The notes beneath the pieces were generated by a model. The model saw nothing but the letters and a program-made list of their open reading frames with translations. It made no database searches and was not told the DNA's origin. Source: JAEUMY01 sp031394355 (GTDB lineage Bacteria > Pseudomonadota > Gammaproteobacteria > Burkholderiales > Usitatibacteraceae). Taken from it: a DNA stretch of 63,945 bases. The position numbers and the translations under genes were made by a program. Where the stretch lies: positions 1 to 63,945 of the forward strand of contig JANNSU010000007.1 in assembly GCA_031394355.1 (NCBI GenBank), written 5' to 3'. Positions 53,338 to 62,548 of this stretch are shown here, piece by piece; the first letter of the stretch is position 1, and the number at the start of each line of letters is the position of its first letter.

Positions 53338-53985
53338 TCAACCCGGGGTCACGGCCAGGCCATGCAACAGCATGTCGACATGGCTTTGCAAATAGGCGAC
53401 CGGGTCCAGCTCATCCTGGGTACACAGGCCCAGCGAATGCTTCCAGATCATGGTCATCACCACCGGTGCACAGCAAAGCCGGGTGGCGTGTTCCAGATGC
53501 ACGGATCGAAACTCCCCGGCGGCGATACCGCGCTTGAGAGCGTAGGCAAAGAGCCCCATGCCACGTTGCATCACTTCCTCATGATAGAAGCGCGCCAGAT
53601 CGGGGAAATTTCCTGCCTCCGACACCATGAGCTTGGTGATACCGGACATGGGTGTTGCCCCCACCCGGTCCCACCACATCTTCATCAGATCGCGCAGCAA
53701 ATCCGCGCTGCTGCCCGTGTAGGCGCGGGCGTACAACTCCGCATCGGCGATGGGGGACACATAGCCCTCGCGCACGACCGCCTTGAGCAGGTCTTCCTTG
53801 CTGTCGAAATAGAGGTAGAGCGTGCCCTTGCTCACGCCGGCACGTTTGGCCACGTCGTCCAGGCGCGTGGCGGCGAAGCCCTTTTCCACGAAGAGCTCCA
53901 GCGCGGCGTCCATGAGCTCAGCGGGACGGGATTCCTTCCGCCGCTCCCAGCGTGGGGGCTCGATTATCTTTTCTGGTGCATTCAT
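53338..53985 (-). CDS. TetR/AcrR-family regulator
   Basis: A 215-residue repressor. The N-terminal helix-turn-helix is LMDAALELFVEKGFAATRLD, DVAKRAGVSKGTLYLYFDSK, EDLLKAVVREG. The C-terminal ligand-binding helices resemble AcrR-type regulators that commonly control efflux channels. With tolC three genes downstream it may regulate that operon. An inverted repeat ACTGAC-N6-GTCAGT begins 10 bp upstream of its start, suiting autoregulation. Confidence 0.9.
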   Translation of the reverse strand: MNAPEKIIEPPRWERRKESRPAELMDAALELFVEKGFAATRLDDVAKRAGVSKGTLYLYFDSKEDLLKAVVREGYVSPIADAELYARAYTGSSADLLRDLMKMWWDRVGATPMSGITKLMVSEAGNFPDLARFYHEEVMQRGMGLFAYALKRGIAAGEFRSVHLEHATRLCCAPVVMTMIWKHSLGLCTQDELDPVAYLQSHVDMLLHGLAVTPG

Positions 53986-53994
53986 ACCGGATTA

Positions 53995-54012
53995 ACTGAC
54001 CAACGAGTCAGT
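53995..54012. promoter_or_regulatory. candidate TetR operator
   Basis: ACTGACCAACGAGTCAGT, a perfect 6-bp inverted repeat with a 6-bp spacer, just upstream of the tetR start. Typical operator geometry for the family. Confidence 0.6.
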
Positions 54013-54177
54013 AAGATAGTCCTTGCCCGCGTTGGGGTCAAGCGAGATGGCCAGATTTTCCTTCACATCTGTCTGGTCTGGATCAAGGTTCGCTCAAGTA
54101 TCCGGCCCCATGGCAGGACCCGGCTGCTGGTCCGGTCGCTTGGCCCCAAGCGGATGAATGGTGTAGGCTCTTGCCAC

Positions 54178-54290
54178 TCACGCAGGGGTTCCCCTGCGAC
54201 TATTCGTGACTCGTGGAGTGCGAATATTCGCAGGCGGATGAGAGATACCCTCTGAACCTGATCCGGGTCATGCCGGCGTAGGGAGCGTTG
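54178..54290 (+). promoter_or_regulatory. TPP (thi-box) riboswitch
   Basis: Contains the invariant TGAGA, ACCCTCTGAACCTGATCCGG, GTCATGCCGGCGTAGGGAGC pattern of the TPP aptamer, 48 bp before thiC. The P3 arm (54193-54234) is unusually long: a left arm with a degenerate motif (GCGACTATTCGT) pairs with a right arm holding an exact copy of the 12-bp palindrome (54220-54231) around a GTG loop. TPP binding should repress thiC. Confidence 0.93.
54220..54231. repeat. 12-bp iterated palindrome, copy 21
   Basis: Exact copy forming the 3' side of the P3 stem of the thiC TPP riboswitch; its partner is a degenerate copy at 54196-54207. Confidence 0.95.
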
Positions 54291-54337
54291 AAGCAGCATT
54301 CATCGGCTCCCCTGTCCCTATTTGTTGGAGCCTTACG

Positions 54338-56230
<1,893 letters not shown>

Positions 56231-56382
56231 GCTTCAGCCGCCGCATCCCGCGCACCCCCACCGTTCAACGCCCCGACAAACGGCAGGGCGGGGGGAGGCG
56301 GCCATGGGGTAGGATGGAATGACGAATCGCGATACGCCACGCCACCCTCCGCCACCCTTCCCCTTCCCCATCCCTGCCCACC

Positions 56383-58941
56383 ATGCAGCTCCACGTCACC
56401 GAAGAAGATGTTCGCCGCCAGGAATCGCGGCTGACCTCGCTCGACGGCCTGCAGCGTCGGCACGGCACGATTCTGCTGGCGTGGCATCTGCGCCAGCGCG
56501 ACGTTCGCCGTGCGAATCAGTTGATGCAGGGGCTGGACACCGAGTCGGCCGGCCCGATGGCCGCGCGGCTTTATCTCACCCGGGGTGAATGCGCGCTGCA
56601 CATGGCGGACCTTACCCGCGCCGAGCAGCTTGCGCGCCAGGCGCTGGCTGTGGCGAGAGAGCCCGCAGCGCGGGGCGATGTGGCCGTGCTGCTCGCCCGC
56701 ATCCATGAAGGCCGCGGCGACCGGGCATTGGAGCTGGAGCAGCGCCAGATCGCGGTCGACCATTACCGTGCATCACAGGATTTCGAACGCATTGCCCACG
56801 CCCGCACAGCCCTCCTGCTGGCAGGCGGGCTCGCTTCGCAGGAAGCAACCCGGAAGGAATGTGACGCCATCCATCGCGAATATTCGCCATTGCAGCCGTC
56901 CGTTGCCCTTCACCTGGCGCTGGTTGAAGCCTTTCATGCCTTCCAGCTGGGCCGCTTCCTCGAAGCGGTGCCGCATCTGTCACGTGTGTACGCCGAAGCA
57001 GACAACCTCGGCATGATCGAGCAGGGCCTGCGAGCCGGGCTGGGACTCGCCTCGGCCTATTCCAATCTGGGTGACCGCGAAGCCAGCGGCGCGCTGTGCG
57101 AGGAATTGCTCGCCCGCACCCGTGAGCTGGGCTGGCCGCGCCTCATCTCCCACGCCCTCTCGAATCTCGGTCGCCAGCTCGCCGATGGCGGCGTGCCGCA
57201 GCGGGCCATCACGATGCTGGAGGAGGCGCGCGAACTTATCGCCGACCAGCCCCGGTCGCGCGGCTATGCCGTGGCTAGCTACTACCTGGGTGACGCAATG
57301 CTTGCCGCCGGTCGCGTTGGCGATGCACTCCACCACCTGGAACACGCGGAGCAGCTCATGAGCGATCTCGGCGCGCGGTCTGAGGTCGCTTGCCTGCAGG
57401 CCGTCTCCGCACAAGCGCTTTCCAGGCTGGGCAGGCCCGCAGACGCGCTGGCGCGCGCGCAATCGGCCCTCGCCCTCGCGCGCGAAACGGAATCGCGGCT
57501 ATGGGAGGTGGAGTCGCTGCGCTCGCTGGCCGAGGTGCACATGACACACAAGCTGTCAGGCGACACCATCCGTCCCGTGGAGTTTTTGCAGCGCGCGGTC
57601 GAAGTAGTGGAGGCCATCGGCGGCCACCATGAGGCCGGGCAATTGCATGAAGAGCTGTCGCGCGCGCATGAGGCGGAGGGTGATCTGGCGGCGGCTCTTC
57701 AGGCAGAGCGGCAGGCCCGCAAGGTCGAGTCCGTCGAGGCCTCCCGGCGCGCTTCGAACATGGTGTTGCTGGCGCAGGTTCGCTATGAGACCGAGCAGCA
57801 ACGCCTCGATGCCGAGCACCAGCGCACGCTGCTCGTGGCCGAGGAAGGCCGCACGCGGGAACTGGAAACCTCGCTGGAAACGCTGGCGCACCTGGGCCAC
57901 ATCGGACAGGAGATCACGGCGCGCCACGACGTGGGCGGCATCCTCGATACGCTCAACAAGCATGTGGGCAACCTCACCGAGGTGCATTACATGGCAGTGT
58001 CGCTGCTGGAGAAGGATGGCAGGACGCTCATCCGCTCTGCGCTGGACGAGGGCAAGCCGATACCACTTCGCCGCATCGACATTTCGGCGCTCGACTCGAA
58101 CGCGGCTCGCTCTGCGCGGGAACGCCGCGAGATCCTGCATGAGCTGGAGCTGGGACAGCCGTCCAACACCCTCACCGCCGGCACGCTCACCACACATACC
58201 GCCTGGTTTGGCCCGCTCATCGTGCAGGAGAAGCTGCTGGGCGTGCTGACCATCCAATCGCGCAGCGTGCGTGCGTACCACGAGCGTGAACTGCTGGTGT
58301 TCCGCACCCTGGCCTCCTATGCGGCCGTGGCGCTATCCAACGCCGCCGCCTATCGCGAGCTGGATGCCGCCAATGCACAGCTGCGCCGTGCCGAGTCCGA
58401 ACTGCGCGCGCTCGCTGCCACCGACTCCCTGACCGGCATTCCCAACCGTCGCAGCTTCGTAGGTGCCGCCGAGGCCGAGCTGAAGCGGAGCCGCCGTTCC
58501 GGCAAGAGCCCTGCGCTCATTCTGGGCGATCTCGATCACTTCAAACGCATCAACGACACGTTGGGCCACCCGGCGGGCGACATGGTGCTGACGGCCGTGG
58601 CGCTGCTGCTGGCATCGCTGAAACGCACCATCGACACCGTGGGCCGCATGGGTGGCGAGGAGTTCGCCATCCTGCTGCCCGAGTCCGACATCGAGGCCGC
58701 ACTGGCCGCCGCAGAGCGCCTTCGACAGGCCGTGGAATCTGCGCCGCTCCGATGGGAGGGCCGCCCTGTTCGCGTCACGATGAGCTTCGGTTGCGCCGTC
58801 TTGCCCGAGCTGGGCCACGACACCACCGGCAGCAACACCAATACCCAGTTTGATGAGCTGTTCAAACTGGCCGACGAGGCGCTCTACCTGGCCAAGAACG
58901 AAGGACGCAACCGCAGCATGGCGCTGAACCCGCCTGCCTGA
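56383..58941 (+). CDS. TPR-GAF-GGDEF diguanylate cyclase
   Basis: An 852-residue cytoplasmic protein. About 450 residues of TPR-like helical repeats (for example HALSNLGRQLADGGVPQRAI, ASYYLGDAMLAAGRVGDALH) and a coiled-coil (ETEQQRLDAEHQRTLLVAEE) are followed by a GAF domain (about 515-660) and a C-terminal GGDEF domain with an intact GGEEF active site and an RxxD (RTID) inhibitory site five residues before it. Predicted to synthesise c-di-GMP in response to protein-protein contacts (TPR) or a GAF ligand. No phosphodiesterase domain. Stands downstream of thiC with about 150 bp between. One iterated palindrome at 56876. Confidence 0.88.
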   Translation: MQLHVTEEDVRRQESRLTSLDGLQRRHGTILLAWHLRQRDVRRANQLMQGLDTESAGPMAARLYLTRGECALHMADLTRAEQLARQALAVAREPAARGDVAVLLARIHEGRGDRALELEQRQIAVDHYRASQDFERIAHARTALLLAGGLASQEATRKECDAIHREYSPLQPSVALHLALVEAFHAFQLGRFLEAVPHLSRVYAEADNLGMIEQGLRAGLGLASAYSNLGDREASGALCEELLARTRELGWPRLISHALSNLGRQLADGGVPQRAITMLEEARELIADQPRSRGYAVASYYLGDAMLAAGRVGDALHHLEHAEQLMSDLGARSEVACLQAVSAQALSRLGRPADALARAQSALALARETESRLWEVESLRSLAEVHMTHKLSGDTIRPVEFLQRAVEVVEAIGGHHEAGQLHEELSRAHEAEGDLAAALQAERQARKVESVEASRRASNMVLLAQVRYETEQQRLDAEHQRTLLVAEEGRTRELETSLETLAHLGHIGQEITARHDVGGILDTLNKHVGNLTEVHYMAVSLLEKDGRTLIRSALDEGKPIPLRRIDISALDSNAARSARERREILHELELGQPSNTLTAGTLTTHTAWFGPLIVQEKLLGVLTIQSRSVRAYHERELLVFRTLASYAAVALSNAAAYRELDAANAQLRRAESELRALAATDSLTGIPNRRSFVGAAEAELKRSRRSGKSPALILGDLDHFKRINDTLGHPAGDMVLTAVALLLASLKRTIDTVGRMGGEEFAILLPESDIEAALAAAERLRQAVESAPLRWEGRPVRVTMSFGCAVLPELGHDTTGSNTNTQFDELFKLADEALYLAKNEGRNRSMALNPPA
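56876..56887. repeat. 12-bp iterated palindrome, copy 23
   Basis: Exact copy in the TPR region of the GGDEF gene, read in the third frame (R-E-Y-S-P). Confidence 0.95.
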
Positions 58942-59072
58942 TCGGCGGTAGGTTGCAGAGCTATGCAACGGCCTTCAGCGCAGAAAAGGGCCGGCAGAAG
59001 CCGCTCCATCGCTTTCCCGCTGCAGAGGATGGGTGACGGTTCGAAATCTTCGCCACAACTTGAACAGACGTT

Positions 59073-59084
59073 GCGAATATTCGC
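59073..59084. repeat. 12-bp iterated palindrome, copy 24
   Basis: Exact copy in the 340-bp gap between the GGDEF gene and yceH. Confidence 0.95.
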
Positions 59085-59099
59085 AGCAGGCATCACACA

Positions 59100-59121
59100 C
59101 CCTTTGCAAAGGGGGCAGGGG
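59100..59121. repeat. degenerate CCCTTTGCAAAGGGGGCAGG element
   Basis: A shortened relative of the palindromes at 11894-12150, with the same AAAGGGGGCAGGGGG tail as the last unit there. Confidence 0.65.
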
Positions 59122-59149
59122 GTTCAGCGCGATCAATGGCACGAGGTAT

Positions 59150-59240
59150 GTAGCCCGGGTGCAGCGAAGCGGAACCCGGGGCTTTACCGGTTGACGCGTT
59201 CTCATGATTCCCGGATTCCGCTTCGCTGCATCCGGGCTAC
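59150..59240. repeat. long imperfect inverted repeat
   Basis: Two 31-bp arms (59150-59180 and 59210-59240, beginning GTAGCCCGGGTGCAGCGAAG) separated by 29 bp. This TAGCCCGG-GCAGCGAAGC type of inverted repeat is widespread between proteobacterial genes as a REP/MITE-like element. Confidence 0.85.
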
Positions 59241-59261
59241 ACTCCGGGCTCTGCTTCCATT

Positions 59262-59273
59262 GCGAATATTCGC
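59262..59273. repeat. 12-bp iterated palindrome, copy 25
   Basis: Exact copy ending 9 bp before the yceH start codon, where it could affect ribosome access. Confidence 0.95.
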
Positions 59274-59282
59274 ACTGCCACC

Positions 59283-59945
59283 ATGTCCCATCCGCTGCCT
59301 GCGCTTTCGTTGCTTGAAACCCGTGTCCTTGGCGTGCTCGTCGAAAAGCAGCACACCGTGCCGGACAGCTATCCGCTGACGCTCAACGCCATCACCTCAG
59401 GCTGCAATCAGAAAACCAGCCGCGACCCGGTCATCAATGCGAGCGACAGCGAAGTGCAGGCGGCCGTGGATCACCTGAAGGCGTTGTCGTTCGTGTTCGA
59501 ATCCAGCGGCGGCCGGGTCATGCGTTACGAGCAAAACGTCGCGCGCGTACTGCAAATCAACAGCCAGTCCGTGGCGCTGCTCACCGTGCTCTTCCTGCGC
59601 GGGCCGCAGACGCCGGGCGAGCTGCGCATCAACAGCGAGCGGCTGCACAAGTTCTCCGACATCGCGGCAATGGAGGGGTTTCTCGAAGACCTCGCCACCC
59701 GGCCAGCGGGGGCGTTGGTGAAGGAGCTGCCGCGACAGCCGGGCGCGCGCGAAAACCGCTGGGCGCATCTGGTGTCTGGCGATGTGGCAGCGGACATCGC
59801 GTCACCCGCCGCATCGGCCGGGGACGCCGTAAGCGTTTCGGAGATCGCTGCACTCAAGGCCAACGTGGATACATTGACCACGGAAGTCGATCAGCTCAAG
59901 GCCACCGTCGCGAGACTCTGTGCGGAGCTGGGCGTCAACCCCTGA
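59283..59945 (+). CDS. yceH: YceH family (DUF480) protein
   Basis: A 220-residue winged-helix protein of the YceH family. LSLLETRVLGVLVEKQHTVP, DSYPLTLNAITSGCNQKTSR, AVDHLKALSFVFESSGGRVM and LLTVLFLRGPQTPGELRINS are the family's two winged-helix units. The C-terminal coiled-coil (LKANVDTLTTEVDQLKATVA) is a common addition. Function is not established; DNA binding is suggested by the fold. A copy of the iterated palindrome stands immediately before the start. Confidence 0.93.
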   Translation: MSHPLPALSLLETRVLGVLVEKQHTVPDSYPLTLNAITSGCNQKTSRDPVINASDSEVQAAVDHLKALSFVFESSGGRVMRYEQNVARVLQINSQSVALLTVLFLRGPQTPGELRINSERLHKFSDIAAMEGFLEDLATRPAGALVKELPRQPGARENRWAHLVSGDVAADIASPAASAGDAVSVSEIAALKANVDTLTTEVDQLKATVARLCAELGVNP

Positions 59946-59998
59946 TCAAACGGCGCCGCCTCATCGCGCGCCCCAACGAAGGGGGGATGCCGATGCTT

Positions 59999-60010
59999 GC
60001 GAATATTCGC
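59999..60010. repeat. 12-bp iterated palindrome, copy 26
   Basis: Exact copy in the convergent gap between yceH and the pilin gene; the last copy before the window end. Confidence 0.95.
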
Positions 60011-60019
60011 AGTACAGAT

Positions 60020-60499
60020 CTAGCTGCGGCAATCTATCGGCAGGTAAGGCGGCGGTAGCGTGGTCTGATTGGTACCGGAAATCTTCATGCCTGCGGGCGC
60101 TGCCGCCAGCCCGCAGCTCCATGCAATCGGCACCTGCGCATAGGCAGCCACCACTGCGGGGCGTAGCGACAAGACCTTGTCGGCCGCATGCTTGTTCACG
60201 CGGTTGCCAAACTTGATATGGATAGCCCCGTCGCCAATCTCGATGGCCGTCACATGGTTCCCCATGATCTTGTCGGGCGGCGGCAATCCGGCTTCAGCAT
60301 TGTTCTTGGGCATGCGCTTGTTGGCGCGGTAATACTGGGCGATGCTGTCCTTTGCAAATTCCGAGAGGACGATGCCCTCGCTCACCTGTGTCCGAATGAC
60401 GCGATCCTGATAGGTGGGAATGGCCGTGGTCGCCAACACGCCCATGATGGCGATGACGATCATGAGTTCGATCAGCGTGAATCCGCGCACGTGTTTCAC
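60020..60499 (-). CDS. type IV pilin-like protein (A)
   Basis: A 159-residue pilin: leader MKHVRG, then FTLIELMIVIAIMGVLATTA with cleavage after G and Glu5, the alpha1 helix through YQDRVIRTQVSEGIVLSEFA, and a C-terminal half with two cysteines (WSCG...IDCRS) bracketing a D-region. LRPAVVAAYAQVPIAWSCG matches the companion pilin at 62054. Last gene of the operon with a WD40-like protein, a second pilin, a pilin-like protein and a PilC-like protein. An 8-bp gap separates it from the PilC-like gene. Confidence 0.92.
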   Translation of the reverse strand: MKHVRGFTLIELMIVIAIMGVLATTAIPTYQDRVIRTQVSEGIVLSEFAKDSIAQYYRANKRMPKNNAEAGLPPPDKIMGNHVTAIEIGDGAIHIKFGNRVNKHAADKVLSLRPAVVAAYAQVPIAWSCGLAAAPAGMKISGTNQTTLPPPYLPIDCRS

Positions 60500-60507
60500 A
60501 AGGCCTC

Positions 60508-61446
60508 CTAGATTGCGGAACCCATCTTGAAGATGGGCAGGTACATCGAGATCACCAGTATGCCGACCACGGCCCCGGTAACAATTTGCGTGACGAGGTT
60601 GAGGCGCGCCATGACCACATCCGCTCTCGAGTCGAGCGACAAGGCGTAGGCCCGCAGTCCGACGACATCGTCAGGAGTAGCTTTCAGCAGCATGCCAAGA
60701 CCGGGTAGCCAGCCAACCGCCGAGACAGCGCGGTCTATTGCCTCTCCCTTGGCGATGCGTGCTTCCAAAGTGGCCAGCGCACGCTGATAGACGCCTGGCT
60801 CCACCAGTTCCAGCGCGGCTCGCAGGCCGGCGCTGGTGTCCTGGCGATGTGCCGTGCCCGCCAGCCAGCGTGAAAGACGCTTCGTGTTCTGCACCTGCAT
60901 GGCGTGGCCGATCAGTGGCACGCGCATACCCCATTGCTCCAGCCGATAGTAATAACGGCCTGCAAATTTGGTACCGATCACGATGAAAACAAACAAGACC
61001 AGGCTGACGAGCCCCAGCGGGGCCAGCACCCACTCGGACAGCGACAGCATGAACTGGGTCAGGGCGGGCAGATCGGCACCGAACGATTTGAACAGATCCT
61101 TGAACGCCGGCGCGACGAAGATGCCAAAGAGGGACAACGTGAACCCTGCGATACCCAGCAAGGCCAGCATCATCCAGAAGCTGACGGACTGGGATTCAGG
61201 CGGGTCGAGCAGGTCAGCCATCGCAACGATTGCAGGGAGATCCGTTGCGCCAGAATCGTCGCGCATGAACCGGCGAGCCTGTTGCCACTTTTCTGGCAGC
61301 AGATCGGCCACACCAGCTTCCGGCGCGGTCACCTTCTGATCGGCGCAGGCCATCTGCAGGGCCAGCGCCTCCGCAACGCCATTCGCTGCCATCTCCCCGG
61401 TCTGCCGCAGCGCCATACCCATCTTTCGTCTTTTTTGTCGCGTCAC
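60508..61446 (-). CDS. reduced PilC/GspF-like platform protein
   Basis: A 312-residue inner membrane protein of the type IV pilus/T2SS platform (PilC/GspF) family. Membrane segments include FWMMLALLGIAGFTLSLFGI, VLAPLGLVSLVLFVFIVIGT and IVTGAVVGILVISMYLPIFK, and MYLPIFKMGSAI is the typical PilC C-terminus. The first T2SSF repeat is shortened and diverged compared with the roughly 400-residue PilC; the second is recognisable (MQVQNTKRLSRWLAGTAHRQ). Start is GTG at 61446 with GCAGGAGTG upstream and GTGA overlap with the previous gene. Confidence 0.8.
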   Translation of the reverse strand: MTRQKRRKMGMALRQTGEMAANGVAEALALQMACADQKVTAPEAGVADLLPEKWQQARRFMRDDSGATDLPAIVAMADLLDPPESQSVSFWMMLALLGIAGFTLSLFGIFVAPAFKDLFKSFGADLPALTQFMLSLSEWVLAPLGLVSLVLFVFIVIGTKFAGRYYYRLEQWGMRVPLIGHAMQVQNTKRLSRWLAGTAHRQDTSAGLRAALELVEPGVYQRALATLEARIAKGEAIDRAVSAVGWLPGLGMLLKATPDDVVGLRAYALSLDSRADVVMARLNLVTQIVTGAVVGILVISMYLPIFKMGSAI

Positions 61447-62057
61447 AGCACACTCCTGCAGGGCAAGGGCAGAAAATAGGAAGGAAGTGCCGGCTCGCGC
61501 GCCGGACGGGCCACGAATCCGCTGGGCGCTACCTGCGTGCCACATAACCACAGCACTACGGCTGGCTGGTCCTTCATCATGGCCGGCCGTAACTCGGCCA
61601 ACATCGGCCGGTCCAGAAACGGCCGGACCAACGCCGCAGTGGGTGCGCCGTCACTGATTCCGTAAAGTGTCTTGCCTTCGTCCTTCACGACAAGTCCTTT
61701 CTGGGCTTCGGTACTGCCCACCATGTCCATTCGCTGCTTCAACGCCGCCGCGCTCGCGACCGCTGTCGGCTGTTCCACCTCGCGGCTTGAAGCATCCGCC
61801 CGCTCTTTCCCAATCAGGGCGTCCTCCGGCGGCACACCGAACAGGGACAAATGCTCCATCACCTCGATTCGCTGGTGCGAAAGCGTGAGCGGAATCTCCA
61901 CCAGCCGGGCGCGGGCCATCGAATCACCGTACGTAATGAGCTGGATGCTGGCACAGAGCATCACGATCACACACACGAACAGCAAGTCAAAGTAGGGCTG
62001 TTGCCGGGCTATCTCGAGCTGGCGAGTGATCTCGGTACGCGGCAGCAAGGGAGTCAT
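61443..62057 (-). CDS. pilin-like membrane protein lacking a prepilin cleavage site
   Basis: A 204-residue protein with one N-terminal membrane helix (YFDLLFVCVIVMLCASIQLI) followed by TYGDSMARARLVEIPLTLSH. This can be aligned with the pilin alpha1 segment AYQDYTNRSRLAEAYQLG of the neighbouring pilin. The C-terminus (LRPAMMKDQPAVVLWLCGTQ, then a final cysteine in LPLPCRSVL) matches the LRPA...WxCG...C pattern of both pilins in the operon. There is no G/FTLxE cleavage motif; the N-terminus is MTPLLPRTEITRQLEIARQQ. It may be a pilin-derived, permanently anchored subunit. ATGA and GTGA overlaps join it to both neighbours. No named family. Confidence 0.7.
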   Translation of the reverse strand: MTPLLPRTEITRQLEIARQQPYFDLLFVCVIVMLCASIQLITYGDSMARARLVEIPLTLSHQRIEVMEHLSLFGVPPEDALIGKERADASSREVEQPTAVASAAALKQRMDMVGSTEAQKGLVVKDEGKTLYGISDGAPTAALVRPFLDRPMLAELRPAMMKDQPAVVLWLCGTQVAPSGFVARPAREPALPSYFLPLPCRSVL

Positions 62058-62548
62058 TTGCACACCGCTGGCAGCAAATTGGAGGGCAAGGTGTCCTTCC
62101 CAAGCTTTCCGACCGCGGTGACACCCTTTGGCAACGCCTTGTCTGAGTCGCCGCACGCCCACAGCAGCGCAGGTGCCGAGCCTTCAGCCACAGCAGGGCG
62201 CAGGTACAACGAATACGATTTTTTTGAAAGGATGATGCCAATGCGAACCACGCCACCCTTGACTTCGATGGCGCTGACATAGCGCCCACGGTAACTCTCG
62301 GGTGCGTACAGTCCGGCCGCAGCATTGTTGTCCGGAAATTTCCCCCAGCGGCCATAGTGCTCTGCCACGGCATTCTGGGCCACCGCCCCAAGCTGGTAAG
62401 CCTCGGCCAATCGACTGCGATTGGTGTAATCCTGATAAGCCGGAATGGCGACTGCAACGAGTATGCCGATGATGCCCACCACGATCATGAGCTCGACCAG
62501 GGTAAAGCCCTGGCTCTTGAATCTTGCGCCCCAGACACGAGCCTTCAT
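62054..62548 (-). CDS. type IV pilin-like protein (B)
   Basis: A 164-residue pilin with a longer leader (MKARVWGARFKSQG) before FTLVELMIVVGIIGILVAVA (Glu5 present), then YQDYTNRSRLAEAYQLGAVA and a C-terminal globular part with LRPAVAEGSAPALLWACGDS and a terminal disulfide cysteine in LPSNLLPAVCK. Start set at the ATG 62548, which overlaps the stop of the WD40-like gene (ATGA). Two pilins with the same C-terminal pattern in one operon may form one heteromeric pilus or pseudopilus. Confidence 0.92.
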   Translation of the reverse strand: MKARVWGARFKSQGFTLVELMIVVGIIGILVAVAIPAYQDYTNRSRLAEAYQLGAVAQNAVAEHYGRWGKFPDNNAAAGLYAPESYRGRYVSAIEVKGGVVRIGIILSKKSYSLYLRPAVAEGSAPALLWACGDSDKALPKGVTAVGKLGKDTLPSNLLPAVCK

